From contig JAIXYO010000033.1 of the NCBI GenBank assembly GCA_027490215.1, positions 1 through 64,000 of the forward strand: a stretch of DNA of 64,000 nucleotides. Reading direction: 5' to 3'. The position numbers and the translations under genes are program-made. The notes beneath the pieces were generated by a model. The model saw nothing but the letters and a program-made list of their open reading frames with translations, was not told the origin of the DNA and did no database searches. This document shows, in pieces, positions 38,164 through 47,193 of this stretch. Each line of letters starts with the position of its first letter. Positions within the stretch are counted from its first letter, which is position 1. The stretch comes from Rubrivivax sp. (lineage in GTDB: Bacteria > Pseudomonadota > Gammaproteobacteria > Burkholderiales > Burkholderiaceae_C).

Positions 38164-38982
38164 TTGAAAAATCACTCTCACTCGCCAATCGAAATGGCAG
38201 CGAGTCTATATAGGAACCGCCACCTAATTCTAGCCTTGGTTCAGCGGGAAGTTTTAGGGCGCTACCAAGGATCCATTCTAGGGGTCGCCTGGTCTCTAGC
38301 CAACCCAGTATTCATGCTAGCCGTCTACACCTTTGTGTTTAGCACTATATTCAAGGCAAGATGGAGCACCGGGGGCGACTCGAAAACTGAGTTTGCTCTT
38401 ATACTTTTTGCCGGGCTTATTGTTTTCAACCTATTCTCGGAGTGCATCAGCCGAGCACCTGGCATTATAGTTGGAAACACAAATTATGTGAAGAAGGTGG
38501 TCTTTCCGCTCGAAATACTGCCCGCCGTATCTTTGGGCGCAGCCCTTTTTCATGCACTCGTCAGTCTAGTTGTTTGGCTAATGGCGTACATTATATTTTT
38601 TGGCGCACCAGATCTAAAAATTATGTGGGCCCCAATTGTTCTTTTGCCTTTAATATTATTTTCGCTAGGCGCCAGCTGGCTACTCGCCTCCTGCGGGGTT
38701 TTCCTGAGAGACATGCCTCAAATAGTAGCCATGTTCACTGGCGTATTGATGTTCATGTCGCCCATCTTTTACCCCGTCAGCGCCTTACCCGCACAATTCC
38801 AACCCATTCTAAAATTAAATCCACTAACCCCAGTGATAGAGCAGATGCGAGATATACTATACTGGCACAAGAATATAGTTGCCGCCGAATGGGCGATGAA
38901 TTTTTTTATTTCCTTGACGGTGGCCTGGATCGGCTTCATCTGGTTTCAGCGCACAAGAAAGGGCTTCGCCGATGTGCTCTGA
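38164..38982 (+). CDS. ABC-2 polysaccharide exporter permease (Wzm-like)
   Basis: Membrane half of an ABC exporter that moves undecaprenyl-linked polysaccharide across the inner membrane. 272 residues with six hydrophobic helices; REVLGRYQGSILGVAWSLANP and RDMPQIVAMFTGVLMFMSPIFYP are hallmark stretches of Wzm/TagG-type permeases. The frame begins with TTG at 38164, with AAGGA ten bases upstream; the first ATG (38194) lacks a ribosome-binding site. It overlaps wzt by 11 bases. Codons are noticeably more AT-rich than in flanking genes. Confidence 0.92.
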   Translation: MKNHSHSPIEMAASLYRNRHLILALVQREVLGRYQGSILGVAWSLANPVFMLAVYTFVFSTIFKARWSTGGDSKTEFALILFAGLIVFNLFSECISRAPGIIVGNTNYVKKVVFPLEILPAVSLGAALFHALVSLVVWLMAYIIFFGAPDLKIMWAPIVLLPLILFSLGASWLLASCGVFLRDMPQIVAMFTGVLMFMSPIFYPVSALPAQFQPILKLNPLTPVIEQMRDILYWHKNIVAAEWAMNFFISLTVAWIGFIWFQRTRKGFADVL

Positions 38983-40318
38983 TTTAGCGATTAGCATAAA
39001 AAATATCGAGAAACAATATCAAATATATAAGAAGCCTCGCGACCGTCTGCTGCAGATGTTTTCCTGGGGGAAACGTCAACATTTCGTGGATTTTTGGGCC
39101 CTTCGCGACATCTCCCTCGACATATCTAGGGGCGAGACAGTTGGAATCCTGGGGCGAAACGGCAGCGGCAAATCAACCCTGCTTCAAATCATTTGCGGGA
39201 CATTGAATCCGACGGGAGGAACCGTTTCGACTCAAGGGCGAATTGCGGCTCTGCTTGAGTTGGGCTCTGGCTTCAACCCGGAATTTACTGGTCGCGAAAA
39301 TGTATACCTCAACGCCGCCATTCTAGGCCTCAATAAAACTCAAATTGACGAACGCTTTGAAGAAATCGCTAGCTTCGCTGATATTGGAGATTTTATTGAT
39401 CAACCAGTCAAAACTTATTCCAGCGGAATGATGGTCCGCCTAGCGTTTTCGGTTATTGCCCATGTGGACGCAGACATCATGGTCATCGACGAGGCTCTCG
39501 CGGTTGGAGATGCTGTGTTTACGCAGAAGTGCATGCGTTTCATTCGCGCCTTCCAAAAGCGCGGAACTCTCCTCTTCGTCAGCCATGACACGAGCACGAT
39601 ACTGAATTTATGTTCTCGAGCACTCTGGATCGACAGTGGCCGAATGATTCTTAGCGGAAATCCCAGAGATGTTTCAGAGGCATATCTAAAGCACACCTTG
39701 CAAAGCGTCTACGGTGACGACACAACCCTAGAGTCTGTGGATCAGGATGGTGCGCAGCTGAGTACTGAATCTGGGAGGATCGCATCCTCAGCAGAACTTG
39801 ACACCCCCTCCCCCACCTTCAGTTACGGTGGGCAAATGGAAGTCATGAATAACCTCGCTGGGGCTCGAGGATTTCGGTCTGGGCTTGCAGAACTTGTCGG
39901 GGTTGAGATCGAAAACTTAAGCGCACCAGAAGCGGCTGTATTCTGCGGTGGGGAGCGCGTACGTGTCACCTTGCGAGCCATAGCCCATGAACCTCTGCCA
40001 AAGCCGATCTTAGGCTTTGCTTTTTTCGATCGACTTGGGCAGGTGCTCTTCGGTGAGAATACATTGCCCTTCACCGCACTTAATCCACGCACTGTCGGGA
40101 GAGGTTGTTCCTTTTTCGCGGAGTTTATCTTCCGTTTGCCCATGTTGCCGAATGGTGACTACGTCGTGTTTGCTTCCGTAGCGAACGGAGAATTGCACGA
40201 CAACACGCAACACCACCTACTCCACGACGCACTTGTCGTGAAGGTATCTTCAAGCAAGGTTAGATGGGGTCTGGTGGGCATTCCTTTCGAACAAGTTTCG
40301 CTGGAGTCAGCCGCATGA
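38972..40318 (+). CDS. Polysaccharide exporter ATPase with C-terminal glycan-recognition domain (Wzt-like)
   Basis: 448 residues. The N-terminal ATPase (about 1-245) has Walker A GRNGSGKSTLL (near 64), signature YSSGMMVRLAF (near 149) and Walker B MVIDEALAVGD (near 169). Residues about 290-440 form a beta-rich Wzt_C domain (VELVGVEIENL-like GLAELVGVEIENLS, ILGFAFFDRLGQVLFGENT, ADFIFRLPMLPNG-like FIFRLPMLPNGDYVV). In O-antigen systems of the E. coli O9a kind this domain binds a modified non-reducing end and licenses export. It overlaps wzm upstream and the fusion gene downstream (ATGA). Confidence 0.93.
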   Translation: MCSDLAISIKNIEKQYQIYKKPRDRLLQMFSWGKRQHFVDFWALRDISLDISRGETVGILGRNGSGKSTLLQIICGTLNPTGGTVSTQGRIAALLELGSGFNPEFTGRENVYLNAAILGLNKTQIDERFEEIASFADIGDFIDQPVKTYSSGMMVRLAFSVIAHVDADIMVIDEALAVGDAVFTQKCMRFIRAFQKRGTLLFVSHDTSTILNLCSRALWIDSGRMILSGNPRDVSEAYLKHTLQSVYGDDTTLESVDQDGAQLSTESGRIASSAELDTPSPTFSYGGQMEVMNNLAGARGFRSGLAELVGVEIENLSAPEAAVFCGGERVRVTLRAIAHEPLPKPILGFAFFDRLGQVLFGENTLPFTALNPRTVGRGCSFFAEFIFRLPMLPNGDYVVFASVANGELHDNTQHHLLHDALVVKVSSSKVRWGLVGIPFEQVSLESAA

Positions 40319-43233
40319 ATTCTCCCCTTGGCGAAATACACCTTCATCACCAAGGAAAGATCTCGGACAGATGGAGATCCTATCTGGATAACTATTCTCG
40401 CCTATTTGATAGGCGACGCAATGACCCAATTAAATTGCTGGAGATCGGAACTCAAAACGGCGGATCGCTTGAGATATGGGCAGCGTACTTTCCATTTGCC
40501 ACACTTCTGCTCGGCTGCGATGTAAATCCACTGTGCGGCAAGTTGTCATTTGAGGACCAACGTATTGCCGTCGTCGTAGATGATGCGTGTAGCGTGGATG
40601 GGGCGCAGAAGATAAAAGATTATTCATCAAGCTTCGATTTCGTCATTGATGATGGTTCACACCGGTCAGGTGACATCGTTGTCGCTTTTTCGAAGTATTT
40701 TCCAATGATCGTAGAAGGCGGCATATTTATCGCCGAGGACCTGCATTGCAGTTATTGGCGCGAGTTTGAAGGAGGACTAGTTGATCCATTTTCGGCGATG
40801 ACTTTCTTTAAGCGGTTGGCAGATGTCGTGAATCACGAACACTGGGGCATACCAGTCAGCAGAGAAGACTACCTTAGATCGATCAGCACACACTATGGTT
40901 GCGAATTTGGAGAGGAGTTACTCGCTCAGATTCATTCTATTGAGTTTTCAAACTCCATGTGCGTGGTTCACAAGCAAAGCGCGTCTGAAAATACCCTGGG
41001 ACCAAGGTCGATCGTTGGGAGGCTTGAAACGGTATCCTCAAATGCACGCGAGTATGTTGGCACATTCAGTCTCGCACTGAACCAGGCGAATAATACTGGG
41101 TCAGACCCATACATATTCAAGTGGCCTGATGAAACCGTTCAATCCGAACAGCTCTTGGAACTATCCCACAAATGCGCCGAACTGCAGTCTTGCATCGCCC
41201 ATTTGGAGCGCGCTGTGATCGGCCGAGACGAGGTTATCTCTCGGATCGCTGCTGATAAAGCACACGATCAACTTATCCTGCAAAGGCAGGCAGACGAGTA
41301 TAGAGCCTACGCCGCGTCTCTAATTGCCACTATTCAAGCACGGGACGATCAGCTTAAAGAATTGCTTGCGTTACAGGGTAGTCACGCCAGCCGTTTCGCA
41401 CAACTGCTTGAGAGTAGTTCGAAGAAGCTGTTCCCAATGCGGTCGATAAGACGTCAAGCGTTGACTGGGAGCCTACGCTTCGGGTATCGCGTTTATCGCT
41501 TCGGCCTCAGAGGTGCACTCAAGTTGAGCTTCGCGCCCGGCGGACCTCCTGACCTCGAGCCAGCGACAGCGGGCCAAGTTGTAGAACCGGATGCGCGAGC
41601 TCAGCCTCCTGAATACGCCGAATGGATCCGCCACAATGAGCCCGACTCCAGCGAACTGGAGGCTCAGCGAAAGACTTCTCCCCCGTACCAACCTGCTGCG
41701 CCGCTCTTCAGCGTGCTTCTCCCGGTCTACAAGGTTCCGCCGGGTGTTCTACGGGCGACTCTCGCCTCGCTAACTCATCAAAGCTGGCAGAACTGGGAGG
41801 CGTGTGTCGTCTATGCGGATACCGACGACGACAGCAACTACCGATTGCTTGAGCAGCATGCCGCCGATGAGCCGCGAATCAAGCTGCGCAAGCTGGAGCA
41901 GAACGGGGGCATTTCGCTGAACTCGAACGCTGCGCTCGAGATGGCGATTGGTGAATTTGTCGCGCTGCTTGATCACGATGATGAACTCACACCGTGGGCT
42001 CTCCACGATATGGCGCAGTGCATTCTCACACTCCCGGACGCCGACTTCCTTTATTCCGACAAGGACAGCATCAACGCTTCAGGCTCGCTACGACAATCGC
42101 CACTGTTCAAGCCGAAGTGGAGTCCAGAAATGCTCTACTCGGTCAATTACCTGACGCATCTGAACGTCATGCGGAGAGCAGTGGTTCAGCGGGTAGGTGG
42201 CTGGCGATCAGAGACGGATGGAGCTCAAGATTGGGACCTGTTCCTCCGGGTGATCGAAAGCAGCCGTCAGGTTGAGCGTGTCGAAAGCATCGGATATCAC
42301 TGGCGCATCATCGAGGGATCTACCTCTACCGGAATTGGCGCAAAACCTTATGCCGCTCTGGGTCAGTTGAGGACCCTTGAAGCGCGAGTCAAACGGCTTG
42401 GCCTTGCCGCCGCAGTGTTGCCCGATCCTGACAGTGGATTCCGACTGGTTTGGATTGCCGCGCCAAAACCCTGTATCGATGTTTTGCTTCACGGGAAGAC
42501 TGACGCTGCGGGGCTTGCAAAGGTGATTGCTTGGCTTGCTGATGAGAATAGTGAACTCATCTCGTCGATTAGCTTGGTGCATGACGCTAAGGCAGCGCTG
42601 AAAGGGAATGTTGACCGACTCCCGGGAGGAATAGAAATCCAGGAGTTCCTCGTCGAGAGCGAGAGCGGCATGGCCTCAGCCATGCACTGCGCTACACAAG
42701 CAGGGCAAGGCACGGTTCTGCTTTTTGTCGATTTGGCCGTTTCCGAGGTGGCTCGCGGCACGCTGAGAGAACTAGCCGGGTGGGTTGGGCTGCATCAGGA
42801 AATTGCATTTGCTGGGGCGCTGCTGATGACCCGCGGAGACACAGTGGTTGAATCGGGTCGAATCGTGGGCGAGGGGTTCAGCACATTGCCCCTTTTCCGG
42901 GGCACCGCTCTACGTCACTGGGGTCCATTGGGCGGTCCACTCTGGTTTAGGAATGTGTCCGCGGTCTCCCCAACGGCAGCGGCCTTCAAGCGGAGTGCTT
43001 GGCACCTTGCGAACTGGGTGCATCTTGATTGGCAAGAAGCGTTTGTGCGCTGCTGCGCCTCTGCGACCAAAGACGGGTTGCGCGGAATGGTTAGTCCGCA
43101 TGCCCGAGCATATGTGGACAGCATGCCGAGCGAACCTTCGGCGCAGTGGCATTCATCCTTTGGTAAGGATCCTTACTTTCACCCTGCGTTTAGTTCAGTG
43201 ATGCCGTTGACCATTAGCAACCTCCCCAAATGA
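40315..43233 (+). CDS. Methyltransferase-coiled-coil-glycosyltransferase fusion, candidate O-chain terminator
   Basis: A 972-residue multidomain cytoplasmic protein. Residues about 1-235: class I methyltransferase of the macrocin-O-methyltransferase-like type, with LLEIGTQNGGSLEIW (SAM site), VIDDGSH (near 110) and AEDLHCSYW (near 141). Residues about 274-362: heptad-rich coiled coil. Residues about 464-670: family-2 glycosyltransferase with FSVLLPVYKVPPGVL and LLDHDDELTPWAL (DxD near 553). Residues about 690-972: a degenerate second GT2-like domain (GIVGEGF-type segment RIVGEGFSTLPLFRG) lacking a clear DxD. The ATG overlaps the wzt stop (ATGA). By analogy with WbdD, which caps and measures O9a chains, it may methylate the growing end; that is inference. 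Confidence 0.82.
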   Translation: MNSPLGEIHLHHQGKISDRWRSYLDNYSRLFDRRRNDPIKLLEIGTQNGGSLEIWAAYFPFATLLLGCDVNPLCGKLSFEDQRIAVVVDDACSVDGAQKIKDYSSSFDFVIDDGSHRSGDIVVAFSKYFPMIVEGGIFIAEDLHCSYWREFEGGLVDPFSAMTFFKRLADVVNHEHWGIPVSREDYLRSISTHYGCEFGEELLAQIHSIEFSNSMCVVHKQSASENTLGPRSIVGRLETVSSNAREYVGTFSLALNQANNTGSDPYIFKWPDETVQSEQLLELSHKCAELQSCIAHLERAVIGRDEVISRIAADKAHDQLILQRQADEYRAYAASLIATIQARDDQLKELLALQGSHASRFAQLLESSSKKLFPMRSIRRQALTGSLRFGYRVYRFGLRGALKLSFAPGGPPDLEPATAGQVVEPDARAQPPEYAEWIRHNEPDSSELEAQRKTSPPYQPAAPLFSVLLPVYKVPPGVLRATLASLTHQSWQNWEACVVYADTDDDSNYRLLEQHAADEPRIKLRKLEQNGGISLNSNAALEMAIGEFVALLDHDDELTPWALHDMAQCILTLPDADFLYSDKDSINASGSLRQSPLFKPKWSPEMLYSVNYLTHLNVMRRAVVQRVGGWRSETDGAQDWDLFLRVIESSRQVERVESIGYHWRIIEGSTSTGIGAKPYAALGQLRTLEARVKRLGLAAAVLPDPDSGFRLVWIAAPKPCIDVLLHGKTDAAGLAKVIAWLADENSELISSISLVHDAKAALKGNVDRLPGGIEIQEFLVESESGMASAMHCATQAGQGTVLLFVDLAVSEVARGTLRELAGWVGLHQEIAFAGALLMTRGDTVVESGRIVGEGFSTLPLFRGTALRHWGPLGGPLWFRNVSAVSPTAAAFKRSAWHLANWVHLDWQEAFVRCCASATKDGLRGMVSPHARAYVDSMPSEPSAQWHSSFGKDPYFHPAFSSVMPLTISNLPK

Positions 43234-44516
43234 TGGCCCTCTCAAAGCCTTTTCTAAGCAAGATGTTCAGGCGGACTTGGCTATTGCTGTCTGGTCGACA
43301 GTTACCCGCGATCAACATCTGGGATGACTACACCCGTGATGCTTTTGCTTTGGCACAGGCTATTGACTGCGATAGGTCGTCCTTAAATCAACCGCAACAA
43401 CATCCAGAGCGCGTGAATCCGATTGTCGCTCAAAGGTGTTGCAATTGGTATCTGCCTTACTTCGACAATGCGTTCTACGGCGGGATCATGACCATATTGA
43501 GGCTCGCCGCCCATCTGCACTTAGTGGAGGGGGTACGTCAGCGCTTTCTGATTTGCGGTTCATGCGATCCCGTTCATGTGTCGCGCATGATTGCCAATGC
43601 TTTTCCGTGCCTCTCATCTGCGGAGGTGCGCGCGCTGGATTCTGCTGATGCACTGGCTGCCATTCCCGCCGCAGACTATTCGGTAGCAACACTCTGGACT
43701 ACTGCCTACGTATTGCTCAAAGTCCAGAACACTGGCTACAAGTTCTACATGATTCAAGATTATGAGCCACTGTTCTATCCGGCAGGCAGTACCTACGCGC
43801 AAGCTGAATTCACCTATCGCTTCGGGTTCTATGGAATTGCGAATACGAGTTCCTTGCGCGACATCTACGAAAAGGAATACGGCTGCCGAGCAGTGGCGCT
43901 GGTGCCCTGTGTTGATAAAGCCGTTTTTTATCGCGGCAGCCCTTTGCCCACCGAAGGCCCGAAACGATTGTTCTATTACGCAAGGCCAGGAATCCCAAGA
44001 AACGGATTCGAGCTAGCTGCAGCCGCACTCAAGCTAGTTAAGGCGCGATTGGGCAGCGGCGTTGACATAGTTTGTGCAGGTTCAGCCTGGGACCCATCAC
44101 AGTACGGGTTAACTGGGGTAGTGCGCACGGTAGGCATGCTGCCCTACACAGCGACAGGTGACCTTTACCGAAGCTGCCATGTCGGCCTCGTCATGATGAT
44201 GACGAAGCATCCTTCCTATTTGCCTTTTGAATTGATGGGCTCCGGGGCGTTGGTGGTGTCAAATGTCAATCCTGCCAATTCATGGTTCTTGAAGGATGGT
44301 GAGAACTGCCTTCTATCCGAACCCACTGCATCCTGCCTCGCCGAGACATTGGTTTATGGCCTGGAAAATCACGTTTCGTTGGCGCCTGTTCGCGAACGCG
44401 CCTCCGAGATCATTGAAGAATTTCACGGCGACTGGAGGTATTCCATGGCAAAGGTGACCACATTTATGCACGCTCCTGATTTTGCTCATGAGGACCATCT
44501 GGAGAGCAGAGCTTGA
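43230..44516 (+). CDS. WsaF-like (GT4) glycosyltransferase, probably rhamnosyl
   Basis: 428 residues with a GT-B organisation. Marker stretches are YGGIMTILRLAAHL, KFYMIQDYEPLFYPAGS and FYGIANTSSLRDIY in the N-terminal half and RLFYYARPGIPRNGFELAAAAL, HVGLVMMMTKHPSYLPFELMGSG-type context in the C-terminal donor half. These resemble WsaF, a rhamnosyltransferase of an S-layer glycan pathway. Its ATG overlaps the stop of the fusion gene, and a second ATG follows directly. Linkage made is unknown. Confidence 0.82.
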   Translation: MMALSKPFLSKMFRRTWLLLSGRQLPAINIWDDYTRDAFALAQAIDCDRSSLNQPQQHPERVNPIVAQRCCNWYLPYFDNAFYGGIMTILRLAAHLHLVEGVRQRFLICGSCDPVHVSRMIANAFPCLSSAEVRALDSADALAAIPAADYSVATLWTTAYVLLKVQNTGYKFYMIQDYEPLFYPAGSTYAQAEFTYRFGFYGIANTSSLRDIYEKEYGCRAVALVPCVDKAVFYRGSPLPTEGPKRLFYYARPGIPRNGFELAAAALKLVKARLGSGVDIVCAGSAWDPSQYGLTGVVRTVGMLPYTATGDLYRSCHVGLVMMMTKHPSYLPFELMGSGALVVSNVNPANSWFLKDGENCLLSEPTASCLAETLVYGLENHVSLAPVRERASEIIEEFHGDWRYSMAKVTTFMHAPDFAHEDHLESRA

Positions 44517-45454
44517 ATATCCAATCAAGAAGATCGTCACAGGCGGGGTTGGCGCTGTTGCAGTCGCGCGGAGGCAGTTTTGGCGACAACGTTTATCTGT
44601 GTGCAAACGGCAAACGGCACTATGTTCCTTCCGTCGAGCGATTAAGACATTACGGCTTGCGTTGGCCGCAAGACTTAATACAGGTTCCGGATGAGGTCTT
44701 GATGGCCTTTTCCATTGGCGGATGGTTACCAGACCAGTTTCCAGATTATTTTGAAGCCAGGAGCATCAAATCCAGCCTGACCATGCGTGAGTACTTGGCG
44801 TCTAAGCTGAAAGGCACTGGCTTGGAAGTTGGGGCGGGCGCATCACCTTTCCCTGTCCCCATTGAATGTCGCGTCCTTTTCGGCGACCGAATTCCTCATG
44901 AACAACTGGTAGCTGAGTTGTATCCTGGGCAGCGTGAGTTTGAATTAGTACGCCCAGATTTATTGACGGACTTTGATGACTTCAACGGTATTGCTGATGA
45001 AAGCCTCGACTTCATCATCGGCTGCCATGTGATCGAACATGTGTTCGACCCCATCGGGACATTGGTTAACGCACACCGCAGGTTGCGGCCAGGGGGGACG
45101 CTGATCTTGGTAGTCCCTGATCGGGACCGCACATTCGATCGTGCTCGCCCATTGACCAAGCTAGAGCATTTACAGCTTGATCACGAGCTGCCAGACGACC
45201 AACGAAATTACCAACATTACGAAGAGTTTTATCAGCTGGCTTTTCAAACCCCTGCAGAACTATTTCGCGACAAAGTCGATGAAGAATTCAAACGCCGCGG
45301 GGATCTCCATGTGCACGTTTGGAACTACGAGTCTTTCGGCGTCATGATCAATTACGTCAATAGGGATTTAGCAAAATTCTCATCGATTAATTCTTACCCG
45401 ACCTTGAAAGACGTCAAGAATGATATTGAATTCTATTTTGTGATGATTAAATAG
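44513..45454 (+). CDS. SAM-dependent methyltransferase of the polysaccharide locus
   Basis: 313 residues, last gene of the operon. It begins with TTG at 44513, overlapping the upstream stop (TTGA) and preceded by GGAG eight bases away. SAM-binding features are LEVGAGASPFPVP, DFIIGCHVIEHVFDPIGTL (motif of Methyltransf_11 enzymes) and RLRPGGTLILVVPDRD. FDRARPLTKLEHL and the C-terminal HVHVWNYESFGVMI are family-specific. Acceptor unknown; it may modify a sugar residue or its precursor. It is AT-richer than surrounding housekeeping genes. Confidence 0.85.
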   Translation: MNIQSRRSSQAGLALLQSRGGSFGDNVYLCANGKRHYVPSVERLRHYGLRWPQDLIQVPDEVLMAFSIGGWLPDQFPDYFEARSIKSSLTMREYLASKLKGTGLEVGAGASPFPVPIECRVLFGDRIPHEQLVAELYPGQREFELVRPDLLTDFDDFNGIADESLDFIIGCHVIEHVFDPIGTLVNAHRRLRPGGTLILVVPDRDRTFDRARPLTKLEHLQLDHELPDDQRNYQHYEEFYQLAFQTPAELFRDKVDEEFKRRGDLHVHVWNYESFGVMINYVNRDLAKFSSINSYPTLKDVKNDIEFYFVMIK

Positions 45455-45593
45455 TCGGCTCTGCATCGCCGCGACTTTTCTATCGGCTCTAATCGTTAGG
45501 GTGGGTGCGCCTAAAGGGTTGTTGGACTACCAAACAACGCCCCGCACTGCAGTAGCCGACGGCTTGGGCATTTATCAAGCAGGAGCCAAGCCG

Positions 45594-45700
45594 CGATTCG
45601 AGGAGCCGTTCACAACCGTCAAGCTCGATGACTTTGCGCAAACCAACTACCCGCTGCGGTGGATTCGCACCTAGGTAGACGCCGCTCTAGCCAAGATGGA
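45594..45700 (+). pseudogene. Remnant of an IS5-family transposase N-terminus
   Basis: In one frame the sequence reads FEEPFTTVKLDDFAQTNYPL then RWIRT, a TAG stop, then VDAALAKMD, matching the N-terminal pattern of IS5-type transposases (a hydrophobic-Asp stretch, HPLRxIR, then VDxAL). No catalytic DDE part, no ORF continuation and no clear terminal repeats remain. The rest of 45455-45771 holds nothing I recognise. It marks the right edge of the AT-rich polysaccharide locus. Confidence 0.5.
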
Positions 45701-45771
45701 CTATCAGCGCCAACATCGATGGCAGCACAGACTGGCGCGTTTGTGCATCGCAGTGAACAGCATCGCCCCGA

Positions 45772-46251
45772 TCAACTCCGCGACGGAATCGACATCACCG
45801 CCGGCGCACGCGTCACGCGGGTCTTGCCACCGGTGGTGACCAGGATGACGGGGTCGCCGGCGGCCAGGGTCTCGTTGCCCTTGGCCTGCACGATGGCGCG
45901 ACGCTCGCCGTTGCGCAGTTGAACCAGTACCTCGACCGCATCTTCGCTGGTACCCATGCGCTCGATGGCGTTGCCCGCCAGGGCGCCGGCCACGGCGCCG
46001 AGTACCCCGACCACCGCACCGGTGGTATTCCCACCCACCTTCGAGCCCGCCACGCCACCGACAACGGCGCCGGTCACACCGCCGATGCCACTTTGGCTGC
46101 CATCGACGGTGACGGCTCGCACCGACAACACGGTGGCATCCTGTACCTGCGACAGGCGTTGCGCGTCGCCGCGCTGGATCACGTCAGGGCTGGTGGTCGA
46201 GCAGCCGGCAAGCACGCCAAGGATGGTGAAAGCGGCGATGATTTTTTTCAT
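45772..46251 (-). CDS. Glycine-zipper outer-membrane lipoprotein (SlyB/PcpY-like)
   Basis: 159 residues from the ATG at 46251. The lipobox LAGC places the lipidated Cys at residue 17. A glycine-zipper 2TM region follows (GGVTGAVVGGVAGSKVGG and AVVGVLGAVAGALAGNAIE), then a small beta domain (EVLVQLRNGERRAIVQAKG). This layout is typical of SlyB-type envelope lipoproteins; the role in envelope integrity is known only for relatives. The gene stands alone next to the IS remnant. Confidence 0.9.
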   Translation of the reverse strand: MKKIIAAFTILGVLAGCSTTSPDVIQRGDAQRLSQVQDATVLSVRAVTVDGSQSGIGGVTGAVVGGVAGSKVGGNTTGAVVGVLGAVAGALAGNAIERMGTSEDAVEVLVQLRNGERRAIVQAKGNETLAAGDPVILVTTGGKTRVTRAPAVMSIPSRS

Positions 46252-46418
46252 GGCGATGGCCCCTGAATTCTGTATTCGATGTGACAACCAACGTCGTGCA
46301 TCACGCTCGGGTTGACGCGCTCAGTTCGCGATTGGACACCGGCGCAGGCCCGATGTTCCGGCACCCAAACGTAAAGAGATGTTGCCGATCGACGTTCTCG
46401 TCGAGGGTTGGCACGCGC

Positions 46419-46982
46419 TCAGGCTCGCAGTCGGCTGTGACGGGGCACGCTGGCCAGCAGGAATTCCATCTGATCGGCCAGGATCCTGCGGCCACGCAGG
46501 ATCATGTCTTCATGGAGGCTGGGCACATAGGGCAGGTACAGCAAGCTCATCCGCGCTTCCTCGGGCAGGCGGTTGCCCTTGTTGCCGTTACAGGTGCGGC
46601 AGGCCGTGATGCAGTTCATCCAGGTGTCGTGGCCCCCGCGCGAGGTCGGGATGATGTGTTCGCGCGTCAGGTCATCGTCATGAAAATGACCGCCGCAGTA
46701 GGCGCACACATGGCGGTCTCGCACAAAAAGCTTGGGGTTCGACAGCGCCGGGCTCTGCCGCCAGGCACGGCTCGGAACGGCACCGCGCACCGCGATGATG
46801 GGATGCACCTCGATGCGGGACTGCAGCCCGGTACGCCGCTGCACGCCGCCACGCAGCACGTAGAACGCGTCGCCGAGCGTCCACGCAACGCCGTCGCTCG
46901 CGTAGAGCACGGCCGCTTCCTTGGCCGAAAGCCAGGACTGGGGTCGTCCCGACACGTCGAGTTGCAGAACTTCCAAGATCAA
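46419..46982 (-). CDS. HNH endonuclease family protein
   Basis: 187 residues. The central HNH domain has a CxxC zinc pair (CAYCGG), the catalytic LTREHIIPTSRGGHDTW core with His, the Asn in MNCITA and the second zinc pair CRTCNGNKGNR. The N-terminal part (LEVLQLDVSGRPQSWLSAKEAAVLY) is conserved in a group of stand-alone bacterial HNH proteins often annotated without function. There is no methylase or phage gene beside it, so it need not be a restriction enzyme. Confidence 0.88.
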   Translation of the reverse strand: MILEVLQLDVSGRPQSWLSAKEAAVLYASDGVAWTLGDAFYVLRGGVQRRTGLQSRIEVHPIIAVRGAVPSRAWRQSPALSNPKLFVRDRHVCAYCGGHFHDDDLTREHIIPTSRGGHDTWMNCITACRTCNGNKGNRLPEEARMSLLYLPYVPSLHEDMILRGRRILADQMEFLLASVPRHSRLRA

Positions 46983-47193
46983 GCCTCCCGAAACACAAGC
47001 CTAACCACTCCGCGTGACAAGACGAATGTTCGCATGCTCCGCCTCGGGCGCGCGCTTTTCACAGAAGTAACCAGGGCGAACGTGGAAGATCCAGCGAACG
47101 GAACATCCAGTCGGCGCGCCCGACAATACGAAGATGGCAGCGAGCACGGCTGCGCTGACTGCTGCCCTAGACTGATCGCCACCAGGAACCCGC

